A DNA stretch of 64,000 nucleotides from Bacteroidota bacterium (lineage in GTDB: Bacteria > Bacteroidota > Bacteroidia > JACCXN01): the NCBI GenBank assembly GCA_013696965.1, contig JACCXN010000072.1, forward strand, positions 9,488 through 73,487, given 5' to 3'. The notes below the pieces were generated by a model, which saw only the letters and a list, made by a program, of their open reading frames with translations, did not search any database and was not told where the DNA came from. Positions 36,258 through 44,720 of this stretch are shown piece by piece (the first letter of the stretch is position 1; each line of letters begins with the position of its first letter). Position numbers and translations under genes: made by a program.

Positions 36258-37583
36258 ATGCAAAGAATTGTCTTTATAAGAAAAGCTTTAAATTATTTTA
36301 ATCTTGAGACTGAACTTGATGACTTTGATATTATCCATGAAAATATTTCAAAAGATATAGTATTTAAGGGTACAAATCTCTGGATTTTAATATTTGCAAT
36401 AATTATTGCATCCATTGGATTGAATATGAATTCCACGGCTGTGATTATTGGTGCAATGCTTATTTCCCCTTTAATGGGCCCAATCAATGGCATGGGATAC
36501 AGTATTGCAACCTATAATTTTCCTTTATTCAGAAGATCACTTAAAAATTTCGCTTTTGCAGTTGTCGCAAGTCTCGTTGCATCAACAACTTACTTTGCTT
36601 TAAGTCCAATTTCTACGGCTCAATCAGAACTCTTGGCTCGTACAAGTCCAACTATTTATGATGTGTTAATAGCATTGTTTGGCGGCCTTGCTGGTATTGT
36701 TGCTATCAGTAGTAAACATAAAGGAAATGTAATTCCAGGAGTAGCAATTGCTACTGCTTTAATGCCTCCATTATGCACTGCGGGTTTTGGATTGGCAACA
36801 GGTAATTTTTATTATTTTATTGGGGCAATTTATTTATTCACAATAAATACAGTTTTTATCGCATTGTCCTCTGTTTTCATATCTCAAATATTAAAATTTC
36901 CTATCCGAACAATATCTTTAGATTCTCAAAGAACAAAAGTAAACAGATGGATTTCTTTAGTTACTATTTTAATCTTAATTCCAAGTATTTATTTTGGTTA
37001 CGTTCTTGTTCAAAAAGAAAAATTCTTGGCTAATGCAACTAATTATGTAAGGAATATTAGCATTGTAGAGGGTAATTACCTGCTGAAAAATGAAATTGAT
37101 CCTAAGAGCAAAAAGATTATATTAGTTTATGGAGGGGCAAACATGAATAACGATCAAAAGGAAAAAATTAAAGAAAAAGCCAAAGATTTCTCCATTGATA
37201 ATGCAAAAATTATTTTTCAGCAAGGGTTATCTTTTGATTTAATTAACAACAAAAATAGTGAGGTAGAAACCCTTAAAGCTGAAATGAACAGATTAAATAC
37301 TTTACTAAAGTTAAATGAAAACCGTGTTGACAGCATTTCCCAGAGCAAATTATTAGGAAAACAAATATACTATGAGATAAAGAACCTATATCCCCAAATA
37401 ATAAGTTGTTCATATGCCAGCACCTTGTTGTTTAATGATACTTTGGTAAATTCAAACCAAATGGAAATAGTTGCATTTAATACAAAGGGAAATATAAATA
37501 GTATTGATAAAAAGAAAATTGGACAGTGGTTACAAGCCAGGCTTAAAACTGAAAAAATAAAAGTTTACTTTGAAAACCAATAA
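36258..37583 (+). CDS. DUF389 (TIGR00341) membrane protein
   Basis: This 441-residue protein has about six membrane helices in residues 35-260. They include the DUF389 core Leu-Met-Gly-Pro-Ile-Asn-Gly-Met-Gly (near 72-80) and Gly-Val-Ala-Ile-Ala-Thr-Ala-Leu-Met-Pro-Pro-Leu-Cys-Thr (near 160). A large hydrophilic C-terminal domain of about 180 residues follows. The family is widespread and of unknown function; some members are annotated as possible hydrophobic-domain transporters without proof. It appears to be a single-gene transcript. The adjacent 870 bp downstream hold only gene debris. Confidence 0.88.
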   Translation: MQRIVFIRKALNYFNLETELDDFDIIHENISKDIVFKGTNLWILIFAIIIASIGLNMNSTAVIIGAMLISPLMGPINGMGYSIATYNFPLFRRSLKNFAFAVVASLVASTTYFALSPISTAQSELLARTSPTIYDVLIALFGGLAGIVAISSKHKGNVIPGVAIATALMPPLCTAGFGLATGNFYYFIGAIYLFTINTVFIALSSVFISQILKFPIRTISLDSQRTKVNRWISLVTILILIPSIYFGYVLVQKEKFLANATNYVRNISIVEGNYLLKNEIDPKSKKIILVYGGANMNNDQKEKIKEKAKDFSIDNAKIIFQQGLSFDLINNKNSEVETLKAEMNRLNTLLKLNENRVDSISQSKLLGKQIYYEIKNLYPQIISCSYASTLLFNDTLVNSNQMEIVAFNTKGNINSIDKKKIGQWLQARLKTEKIKVYFENQ

Positions 37584-37693
37584 TATTTACCATAAAACAA
37601 CCAGTACAAAAATATATACTCCTATAGTATTGAAAACTTGTCCTTTTAGTTTTTTCGGTTTAAATTAATCTAGCAGTTGGTATGCCAATACAA

Positions 37694-37894
37694 CACGTAA
37701 TCAATTACCTTTCCACGGCCTTCATCATCACAATCGGTATCAATATCGGGCATGGAAACACGTTCGGGGTTTAAAAACCTTTCAACAAGTAAATTGTATT
37801 TTATGGGATCAATATTTGTAATACCTCCGCAATAAGCAACTGCTGAACCAGCAGCAGATCCCCTTCCGGGCCCAACCGTAACATCAATTTTACG
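37694..37894 (-). pseudogene. Duplicate fragment of dnaE (catalytic segment)
   Basis: These 201 bases align without gaps to 34535-34735 inside dnaE, with about eleven substitutions by eye. The frame stays open across the copy but neither a start nor the rest of the gene is present. In the copied catalytic motif Phe of DTDFDDEG is replaced by Cys. Some changes are silent and some not, so the piece has drifted since copying. It ends abruptly on both sides with no repeat flanks that I can see. Confidence 0.9.
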
Positions 37895-37956
37895 CTGAAA
37901 AAACGACTCGGTTTTAGTGTAATATCCAAACTTAATATGTTTTTAATACCCTATTT

Positions 37957-38290
37957 CTACCTTAACTCCTGCGGAGGCCTTATAAGTTGCTTTATGGCCC
38001 TGAAAATGGTTTGAATTTCTTCTCCCTGTTTCCTTAGTCCTCCATCGTTTTTAATCATTTTCTTTTCCAGTTTTAACAGTACGTCCTTTTCATTTATGAT
38101 CAATTCACGTATCCGGGTGAAAATCCTGATAATTTGTATGTTTGCTTCTATAGCTGCTTCACTTTTTTAATACACTGGATAGCATTGCTACACCTTGTTC
38201 TGTGAATACACAAGGGAATTTCAGGAGTCCCATTTTCTCTTTAATGGATATCACAAAATCCTTGGGAAAACGCGTTTCAATTTCTTTTTA
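37957..38290 (-). pseudogene. ORF6N-domain protein, frameshifted and 5'-truncated
   Basis: In one minus-strand frame the segment reads Glu-Thr-Arg-Phe-Pro-Lys-Asp-Phe, then FPCVFTEQGVAMLSSVLK, then stops at a run of six A residues near 38165. One base fewer restores Ser-Glu-Ala-Ala-Ile-Glu-Ala-Asn-Ile-Gln-Ile-Ile-Arg and continues to Arg-Pro-Pro-Gln-Glu-Leu-Arg-stop at 37957. This is the C-terminal two-thirds of an ORF6N (KilA-N-associated, phage-derived) DNA-binding protein. The N-terminal third is missing. Confidence 0.8.
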
Positions 38291-38331
38291 CTGGCAGGTT
38301 TAATACCCTTATTTCTACTCCATAAATATTG

Positions 38332-38448
38332 GGCAGCCTAAGTGATAAAAAAGCTGTTCTTCTTTGTACCTTTCTGTAATGAAATGTTTCAGCAAATTGC
38401 CCATTTCGGTAAATTGGGAGAAAATTAAAACGTTCTCAATTGCAATAG
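38332..38448 (-). pseudogene. Fragment of a SNF2-family helicase
   Basis: The minus strand encodes Ala-Ile-Glu-Asn-Val-Leu-Ile-Phe-Ser-Gln-Phe-Thr-Glu-Met-Gly-Asn-Leu-Leu and about 20 more residues before TAG. Val-Leu-Ile-Phe-Ser-Gln-Phe is the motif IV start of the SNF2 helicase C-terminal lobe. Only this 40-codon scrap is left. The family call is by motif and moderately sure. Confidence 0.6.
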
Positions 38449-38452
38449 GTAC

Positions 38453-39463
38453 TTAATAAAAAACAAGCGAAGTGAATAACAACAGGAGAAAAAATAAGGG
38501 GATAAACAATAACAGGTAACTCAATGAAAGCATTATGAAACTTGAAATTGTCTTTTTGTAACTTTCACCATATACCTTTTTCATTGCCATGAAAAGATAA
38601 ACTAAAAGCAGCAGAATTGAAATAGAGAATGAAAAATCAAATACATAGTGCACAAAAAGCAGGTTTATAATTAAATAGCTGAAAATAAATGTGTGAAAAT
38701 GAAGGGAAAATATAAAATGTTCGTAAAAGTATTTTCCTTTTCTTATATAAATAAACTTCAGTAACAATGCAAAAAAGGGTAGCATCAGGAAAATTAATTT
38801 TGAAGAGAAGTTAACTACAACTTCAGTAAATTTAGAATGATCATCAATAAATATTTTTATCAGTTGTTTAACTATAAACTTCTCATATTTACTATCATTC
38901 GGTCTAATTGAATCTATATAAGTATCAAAACCAACTTTGGAAATTAAGTTTCTTGTAGAATCAATATTGAAACCAATATTAAAATCATTTCCAAAATCTA
39001 ATTTTACCACAGCTTTATTTCCTGGTTCATTTGAATGAACAACTTTTTTGTTTTCAGTATGAGCATAATTTTCATTCTTATTTGGCAAACTGTCGTTTAA
39101 ACCGCTATTAGTAGTAGTTTCAAACTCAATAAAACTGCTTTTCTGATTGTTAAGAGAAGAAAACAATAGAAAAAAAGCAACAGAAATAATAATGAAAACT
39201 CTGAAAGGAGGAATAAATTTAACTCTTTTTCCTTTTATATATTCAAGTGTTAAATGCCCGGGGTTAACAAAAAGGGGAATAATGCTTTTAAAAATTTTTG
39301 AATCATAGGAAAAGTAATCTCCTAAAAAATCCTGGATAAAATGAATTATGGGAACTTTGGCAGGAGTTGTTTTTTGCCCGCATTGCCCACAGTAAGAATC
39401 TTTATCATCTATTGGCTTTTCACAATTCAAACAAATTTTCTTCTCTGATATAGATTGATCCAT
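38453..39463 (-). CDS. DUF3667 membrane protein with N-terminal zinc ribbon
   Basis: This 336-residue protein opens with a zinc-ribbon-like CxxC...CxxC (Cys-Leu-Asn-Cys near 11, Cys-Gly-Gln-Cys near 25). The DUF3667 signature Asp-Phe-Leu-Gly-Asp-Tyr-Phe-Ser-Tyr-Asp-Ser-Lys and Pro-Gly-His-Leu-Thr-Leu-Glu-Tyr follows. Membrane helices occur near 91-105, 220-245, 255-275 and 280-330. The large Asn/Ser/Glu-rich loop at 105-210 is probably extracytoplasmic. The family is Bacteroidota-enriched and of unknown function. Starts at ATG 39463, back to back with the rpsP operon. Confidence 0.85.
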   Translation of the reverse strand: MDQSISEKKICLNCEKPIDDKDSYCGQCGQKTTPAKVPIIHFIQDFLGDYFSYDSKIFKSIIPLFVNPGHLTLEYIKGKRVKFIPPFRVFIIISVAFFLLFSSLNNQKSSFIEFETTTNSGLNDSLPNKNENYAHTENKKVVHSNEPGNKAVVKLDFGNDFNIGFNIDSTRNLISKVGFDTYIDSIRPNDSKYEKFIVKQLIKIFIDDHSKFTEVVVNFSSKLIFLMLPFFALLLKFIYIRKGKYFYEHFIFSLHFHTFIFSYLIINLLFVHYVFDFSFSISILLLLVYLFMAMKKVYGESYKKTISSFIMLSLSYLLLFIPLFFLLLLFTSLVFY

Positions 39464-39599
39464 ATACTATTTTTGTGGAAATATAGCTAAATTTAAAATA
39501 ATTAGCGGAACATGCGTTAATATTATATAAATTTTTACGATATTCGCACACCCAAAAAAAGGGAGTAAACTATTATTTAACTTAAAAACTTAATTAACA

Positions 39600-40154
39600 A
39601 TGCCTACAAGAATCAGATTACAAAGACATGGTAAAAAAGGGCAAGCCTTTTTCCATATTGTAATTGCCGATGGTCGTGCACCTCGTGATGGAAAATATAT
39701 CGAGAAAATAGGCACGTACAACCCGAATACCAATCCGGCAACAATCGACATTAATTTTGACAAAGCTTTAACCTGGCTTAAAAACGGAGCACAACCTTCA
39801 GATACCTGTAGGGCAATGTTATCTTACAGAGGTGTTCTTTACAGATATCACCTTGCAAAGGGTGTTGCAAAAGGCGCTTTAACTGAAGAGCAGGCTGATG
39901 CTAAGTTTGAGAAGTGGTTAGAGGAGAAAGAAGGTAGAATTACTGGTAAAAAAGACAAATTGTCTTCTGGAAAACAAGAAGCTACTAAAAAACGTTTGGC
40001 TGAAGAATCAGTTTCAAGGGAGGCAAAAGCTGCCAAAATAGCTGCGAAAAACACGCCCCCTGCTGAGGAAGTAGCCGTTGAAGAGGCTCCAGCTGAAGAA
40101 ACAACTTCAGAGCCTAAAGCAGAATCTGCAGAAGAAAACAGTCCAGAAGCTTAA
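39600..40154 (+). CDS. rpsP: 30S ribosomal protein S16
   Basis: The N-terminal 80 residues are canonical S16 (MPTRIRLQRHGKKG start, Gly-Arg-Ala-Pro-Arg-Asp-Gly-Lys). The remaining 100 residues, a Lys-rich stretch and then an Ala/Glu/Pro-rich acidic tail, are the elongated C-terminus typical of Bacteroidota S16. It is a small-subunit assembly protein. rimM follows 9 bp downstream, the usual partnership of ribosomal protein and maturation factor. Confidence 0.96.
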   Translation: MPTRIRLQRHGKKGQAFFHIVIADGRAPRDGKYIEKIGTYNPNTNPATIDINFDKALTWLKNGAQPSDTCRAMLSYRGVLYRYHLAKGVAKGALTEEQADAKFEKWLEEKEGRITGKKDKLSSGKQEATKKRLAEESVSREAKAAKIAAKNTPPAEEVAVEEAPAEETTSEPKAESAEENSPEA

Positions 40155-40163
40155 TTTAAAGGT

Positions 40164-40691
40164 ATGCACAAGAAAGATTGCTTCTATCTTGGACATACGG
40201 TAAAATTACATGGATATAAAGGTGAACTCAGCATTAAATTAGATGTTGATAATCCTTGGGAATACAAAGAATTGGAATCAGTTTTCATTGAAATAGATGA
40301 ACAACTGATTCCTTTTTTTATTAAACAAATTGATGTTAAAGACAAGGGCTTTGCTGTTGTAAGATTTGACGGAGTTGATAACCTTGAACAAGCACAAAGA
40401 CTTTTAAGTAAAGAACTTTATCTGCCTTTAAGTGTTCTTCCTGCTTTAAATGGCAATAAATTTTATTACCATGAAGTAGTTGATTTCACTGTAGTTGATA
40501 AAAATTTTGGTGTTGTTGGTATTGTAAAACAAGTTCTTGATTTCCCTAATCAGGCTGTTTTGCAGGTTTTTAAGGATAACAAGGAAATTCTTATTCCGGT
40601 TAATGATGAAATCATCAAATCAGTTGACAGAATTCAAAAAGAGGTGATAACAGAGACTCCCGAAGGCCTTATTGCCCTTTATTTAAAATAA
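40164..40691 (+). CDS. rimM: Ribosome maturation factor RimM
   Basis: This 175-residue protein has the N-terminal RimM beta-barrel (Gly-His-Thr-Val-Lys-Leu-His-Gly-Tyr-Lys-Gly-Glu-Leu) and a C-terminal PRC barrel ending Glu-Gly-Leu-Ile-Ala-Leu-Tyr. It binds S19 and assists 30S head assembly. It follows rpsP at 9 bp, forming an operon. Confidence 0.95.
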   Translation: MHKKDCFYLGHTVKLHGYKGELSIKLDVDNPWEYKELESVFIEIDEQLIPFFIKQIDVKDKGFAVVRFDGVDNLEQAQRLLSKELYLPLSVLPALNGNKFYYHEVVDFTVVDKNFGVVGIVKQVLDFPNQAVLQVFKDNKEILIPVNDEIIKSVDRIQKEVITETPEGLIALYLK

Positions 40692-40756
40692 ACTTTTCCT
40701 TCATTTTTTCTTTATTGCCTTTCTTTTTGTAAATTGCTTTTCTAAATATATCAGTT

Positions 40757-41029
40757 ATGGAAACCAATGAAATCACAATTAAGGTAGTTGTAGACGAGTG
40801 TAATGTAAAACATCAGATTGATATTGCTATGGAAACCATTATTTATTCAGAAGATGGGGATAACAAAATAGTATGGCGATCAAAAGATGGAAAATACAAA
40901 CTACAGGTGTGGAGAAATGGCAATGAAATCGTAATAAATCCGGCAAATGTTGATAAGGATGAAAAAATTGTTTCTACTGCTGTGGAAATAGCAGATCAGG
41001 TAGACAGAATTAAGCCCGATCAATATTAA
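40757..41029 (+). CDS. Small conserved-looking protein, function unknown
   Basis: This 90-residue soluble protein is rich in Val, Ile and charged residues, with alternating hydrophobics that suggest a beta sheet (residues 5-15 and 45-60). It has no Cys motif, signal or membrane segment. It lies 65 bp after rimM on the same strand and could share its transcript. I do not recognise a family. Good start and length, codon use like its neighbours and no overlap with another gene make it likely real. Confidence 0.6.
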   Translation: METNEITIKVVVDECNVKHQIDIAMETIIYSEDGDNKIVWRSKDGKYKLQVWRNGNEIVINPANVDKDEKIVSTAVEIADQVDRIKPDQY

Positions 41030-41051
41030 TTGGATTTTTAATTGATCCAAC

Positions 41052-41453
41052 TTATTTTTTTTCTTTCATGTCCAATTCATTTTGATGAGCTTGTTCGTCT
41101 GAGCTTGCCAAGTTCTCTGATTGCTTATTGTATCTGTTTTTTAATTCATCTCCAACCGTTTTTTTCCAAAGTGGGTCCCCAATAAAATAGGCTGCCCTGC
41201 CAATCATATGAGCTGCAGCAGGACCTGTTAGGAATACAAAGAGTAAAATTGCCAAGGCCCTGGTTGTAATAGCGAAATTTTCATAATGAACGGCAAGGCC
41301 AATAAGCATAAATCCTACGCCAAGGGTAGCGGCTTTGGTAACAACAGAAATTCTTAAATACACATCAGGCATGCGTAATATTCCAATAGATGCAGTAAGG
41401 ATAAAAAATGTTCCCAGAATTAAGAAAACAAGGGTTGTAATTGTAGAAATCAT
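41052..41453 (-). CDS. mnhG: Na+/H+ antiporter subunit MnhG/MrpG
   Basis: This 133-residue protein has three membrane helices with Gly-Ile-Leu-Arg-Met-Pro-Asp-Val-Tyr-Leu-Arg-Ile, the MrpG motif, and a charged cytoplasmic tail. It is the last of seven genes of the Mrp operon; its ATG overlaps the mnhF stop by 4 bp. Confidence 0.92.
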   Translation of the reverse strand: MISTITTLVFLILGTFFILTASIGILRMPDVYLRISVVTKAATLGVGFMLIGLAVHYENFAITTRALAILLFVFLTGPAAAHMIGRAAYFIGDPLWKKTVGDELKNRYNKQSENLASSDEQAHQNELDMKEKK

Positions 41454-41731
41454 TCAGTCCCCCTTCTTTTAAGATAATAGGCAAATGCAATTGTGCTCAA
41501 AAATGCTATTAAAGCAAGTATCATTGCAATATCCAGATAGGCAGATTGGCCAGTGGCAATGCTGTAAACAGAAATAATGGCTATTCCAATTGTTACCAGT
41601 AAATCCAAAGCAACAACCCTATCAGTTAAACTAGGTCCTTTTATAAACCGTATAACAACTAGCATGATGGCAATTCCCATAATTGGTAAAAAAACGATAA
41701 CAGATAAATTCTCAATTAATAGTAGATTCAT
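41450..41731 (-). CDS. mnhF: Na+/H+ antiporter subunit MnhF/MrpF
   Basis: This 93-residue protein has three helices with Gly-Pro-Ser-Leu-Thr-Asp-Arg-Val-Val-Ala-Leu-Asp, the MrpF signature. It overlaps mnhE by 4 bp upstream and mnhG by 4 bp downstream, indicating translational coupling within the Mrp complex. Confidence 0.92.
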   Translation of the reverse strand: MNLLLIENLSVIVFLPIMGIAIMLVVIRFIKGPSLTDRVVALDLLVTIGIAIISVYSIATGQSAYLDIAMILALIAFLSTIAFAYYLKRRGTE

Positions 41732-42201
41732 CTTAAAACCTCCAATAGCCTTCTTTCCAGGCCTGATTTGATTTGCTCAATAAATTTTTCAGGGGTAACC
41801 AAATACATAGTATGAACATATATTATTTTTTTGTCATCAGAAACATCAATGCTTAAGGTGCCAGGGGTAAGGGTTATAAGATTTGCAAGCAAGGTTATTT
41901 CTAAATCCGATTCAACTGACAAGGGGACTGCAATGATTGCAGGTTGCATTTTAAATTTTGGAGTTATAATATCATAAGTAACTAATACATTAGCTTTTAA
42001 CAATTCCCGTATAAAGTAAAAAATCAATCCGAAAGCACTGATTAACCTGGGGAAATAACGGGATGACTTTCCGTAACCTGTAGATATCCACAGCACAAAG
42101 AAACTCATTGCAAAACCCAAAATAAAGTTTTGATAAATAAACTCCCCTGTTAAAACAACCCAAACAAAAGTCAGTAATATGTTAGTTAAAAAGGATCTCA
42201 T
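41728..42201 (-). CDS. mnhE: Na+/H+ antiporter subunit MnhE/MrpE
   Basis: This 157-residue membrane protein has the MrpE pattern of two N-terminal helices and a cytoplasmic domain with Leu-Thr-Pro-Gly-Thr-Leu-Ser-Ile-Asp and Tyr-Val-His. It starts 121 bp after mnhD, the only real gap in the operon besides the one after mnhA. Confidence 0.9.
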   Translation of the reverse strand: MRSFLTNILLTFVWVVLTGEFIYQNFILGFAMSFFVLWISTGYGKSSRYFPRLISAFGLIFYFIRELLKANVLVTYDIITPKFKMQPAIIAVPLSVESDLEITLLANLITLTPGTLSIDVSDDKKIIYVHTMYLVTPEKFIEQIKSGLERRLLEVLR

Positions 42202-42322
42202 AATAATTCTGGTAAATTCTTGAAACCAACTATTTTGTTCTTAAATTAAATCTCTTTTTATTCTCAAATTAAAAATTCAGTCTACACTTAGTTCTAAAAA
42301 ATACAATTTATAATTATTTAAC

Positions 42323-43834
42323 TTACTTTCCTAAAACCTCATTTATATAAATCTGAGGATCCATTAATTGTTCTGCTGCTCTTTGTGCAATTGAAATGGC
42401 AGTTTCAGCACCAAAGCTAATCAAACCTATTAAGATGCATAACCAGATTATTGGTCCAAATATCATTGCTTTTTTCATAAAATTAAATTGTTGATAATTT
42501 CCAATAGTATTGAGGCTTTCTTTAGGAGTAGTTTTCCAAAAAGCCTGAGTCCATATCTTAATCATAGAAAATAATGTTAGAACACTTACAATTAAGGAAA
42601 TGGCAAGAATTGCATATTGTTCCGTTTCAATGGCCGCTTTCATAAGTATAAATTTTCCCCAAAATCCTGAAAGTGGAGGTACACCAGCAAGTGAAAGTGC
42701 CGGAATCAGAAACAAAATGGAAAGAAAGGGGAAAGCCTGGTACAATCCGCCAAGATAATACAATTGATAATGCCCTTTTATTTTATAAATAATTCCACTA
42801 ACCAGGAATAAAGCATTTTTAACAATAATATTATGAAACATAAAATAAATAGCCCCAGCTAGTGCAAGGGGGGTGAAAATGGCTAGTCCCATAATCATAT
42901 ATCCTATTTGGGATATAATATGGAAAGATAGCAACCTCCTTATTTCTGATTGTGCCACTGCACCCAAGACACCTGTTACCATGGTAAAACCAGCAATTAC
43001 CAGGAGTATGAAATGTGTAAAATCAATGTCGTGGATAAAAATAAGGGTAAAAATGCGAATTAAAGCATATGTACCAACCTTGGTAAGCAAACCCGCAAAT
43101 ATGGCAGAAACTGCTATGGGAGGGGTATGGTAAGATGCAGGAAGCCAATAAAACAATGGAAAAACAGCGGCCTTTATTCCAAATGCAATAATAAATAATA
43201 CAGCCGCAATGTTTATTATTCCTTTATCTTCAAAGGCGGCCACTTTTACAGCAATATCAGCCATATTTAATGCACCGGTAATTCCATAAATCATCCCAAC
43301 AGCAGTTAACAGCATTATGGATGCAAATAAATTCAGAGTAACGTATTTAATTGCTCCCTCAAGCTGCGCCTTTTCACTTCCTAAAGCTATTAAAACAAAC
43401 GAAGTGATGAGTATTAATTCAAACCAGACATATAAATTAAACAAATCACCAGCTAAAAAGGCGCCTGAAATACCCATCATTAAAAAATAAAATAATGGAA
43501 AAAAACCATATTTTATCCTTTGCTTATCCATACTAACCATTGAGTATATTGCACCCCCTGACCCAAGAATTCCTGTAACAAGAATCATAATTGCACTATA
43601 TAAATCTGCTACGAGTGTTATTCCAAAAGGGGCAGGCCAATTGCCTGACTGAAAAGTGATAATATCAAAATGATTTACCTGAAGAAAAAGATTAACAGTT
43701 GTTCCAAGAAAAATCAATGCGCCAAAAATGTTTAACCATAGCTGTATTTTTTGTTTCCACCAGAAAAAAATGGATAAAATAGCCACAATACAAGGTACAA
43801 CTATAGGAAGAATAATACTTATATAACTATTCAT
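42323..43834 (-). CDS. mnhD: Na+/H+ antiporter subunit MnhD/MrpD
   Basis: This 503-residue protein has about 14 membrane helices, homologous to the ND2/ND4-type ion-pumping subunits of complex I ([11 protein letters not shown] near 127; [12 protein letters not shown] near 220). The conserved Glu and Lys within these motifs are part of the proton path. It overlaps mnhC by 4 bp. Confidence 0.93.
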   Translation of the reverse strand: MNSYISIILPIVVPCIVAILSIFFWWKQKIQLWLNIFGALIFLGTTVNLFLQVNHFDIITFQSGNWPAPFGITLVADLYSAIMILVTGILGSGGAIYSMVSMDKQRIKYGFFPLFYFLMMGISGAFLAGDLFNLYVWFELILITSFVLIALGSEKAQLEGAIKYVTLNLFASIMLLTAVGMIYGITGALNMADIAVKVAAFEDKGIINIAAVLFIIAFGIKAAVFPLFYWLPASYHTPPIAVSAIFAGLLTKVGTYALIRIFTLIFIHDIDFTHFILLVIAGFTMVTGVLGAVAQSEIRRLLSFHIISQIGYMIMGLAIFTPLALAGAIYFMFHNIIVKNALFLVSGIIYKIKGHYQLYYLGGLYQAFPFLSILFLIPALSLAGVPPLSGFWGKFILMKAAIETEQYAILAISLIVSVLTLFSMIKIWTQAFWKTTPKESLNTIGNYQQFNFMKKAMIFGPIIWLCILIGLISFGAETAISIAQRAAEQLMDPQIYINEVLGK

Positions 43835-44199
43835 TCTCCGAATTCGATTAATTCCTGATCCGTTGTAATTAATTCATCCAAATCATCTGTTTGAGATCCC
43901 TGATAAACTTTTTTAATTAATACAATTGCAAAAGCTTGTACACCAAAACTAATAACTATAGCTGTTAAAATAAGTGCATGCGGAACAGGATCTGCGTAAA
44001 GTTCTTTAAGAACTTCAGAAGATTCTTCAATAAGCGGTGGCGTTCCTCTGGTAATACGACTGATAACAAAAATAAATAAATTTGCGCCATGTGAAAGCAA
44101 AATTAAACCAATAATAAGTTTAACTATACTCCTTCTAAGCATCATATACATTCCTCCGGCATAGAGTATTCCAACGATAACGGCTAAAAATAAATTCAT
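43831..44199 (-). CDS. mnhC: Na+/H+ antiporter subunit MnhC/MrpC
   Basis: This 122-residue NuoK-like protein has three helices containing [13 protein letters not shown] and the acidic C-terminal tail. It pairs with MnhD in the complex and its stop overlaps the mnhD start. Confidence 0.92.
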   Translation of the reverse strand: MNLFLAVIVGILYAGGMYMMLRRSIVKLIIGLILLSHGANLFIFVISRITRGTPPLIEESSEVLKELYADPVPHALILTAIVISFGVQAFAIVLIKKVYQGSQTDDLDELITTDQELIEFGE

Positions 44200-44204
44200 A
44201 CTTT

Positions 44205-44612
44205 TTAATCTTCTGCAAGTGAAAAAACAATAGTATTGGTAACTCCAAATACAACAAGGAAAACACCAACATCAAACAACAATGGGGTACTAAGTTTTCC
44301 GAAGGCTGGAATATGAAAATCTGACCATAATCCAGTTAAAAACGGCAATTGAAAAAACAAGGGCAGAATACCTGAGCCTACTGCGAAACTTAATCCTGTT
44401 GCAATGAATATTCCCGGTTTAACTTGTAATGTAGCAGTTGCATATTTTACTCCATTTGCAATTGTATATAAAGCAAATGCAGTTGAAGCTACCAATCCCC
44501 CTACAAATCCACCACCGGGCTCATTGTGCCCTCTTATCAATAAAAAAATTGAAAACAATAGCAGCAATGGTAACAAAAACCTAGAAGCTGTTGTAAATAA
44601 TTTTGATTTCAT
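44205..44612 (-). CDS. mnhB: Na+/H+ antiporter subunit MnhB/MrpB
   Basis: This 135-residue four-helix MrpB protein contains [12 protein letters not shown], its hallmark. It lies 108 bp after mnhA and 5 bp before mnhC. In this operon mnhA and mnhB are separate genes, unlike the fused form of some proteobacteria. Confidence 0.92.
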   Translation of the reverse strand: MKSKLFTTASRFLLPLLLLFSIFLLIRGHNEPGGGFVGGLVASTAFALYTIANGVKYATATLQVKPGIFIATGLSFAVGSGILPLFFQLPFLTGLWSDFHIPAFGKLSTPLLFDVGVFLVVFGVTNTIVFSLAED

Positions 44613-44720
44613 TATTAAAAGTTAAGTTTATCCTTGTTAAAAAATGGCGAACTGTTTAAAATTTTGTCTTAAAGTTAAATATTTGCGGTTATAAAATAGA
44701 ATTGGTTAAAAACGGATTTA

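Larger units (their letters stand above)
37584..38452. other. Gene-remnant region (no intact gene)
   Basis: These 870 bases have no intact frame. In order they hold a 201-bp copy of part of dnaE, a frameshifted ORF6N gene bounded by short direct repeats, and the end of a SNF2-type helicase. All three read on the minus strand. Confidence 0.8.

Noticed and set aside
37584-38452. An intact gene behind the dnaE copy
   Set aside because: Every frame on both strands is broken; the recognisable parts belong to three unrelated families.
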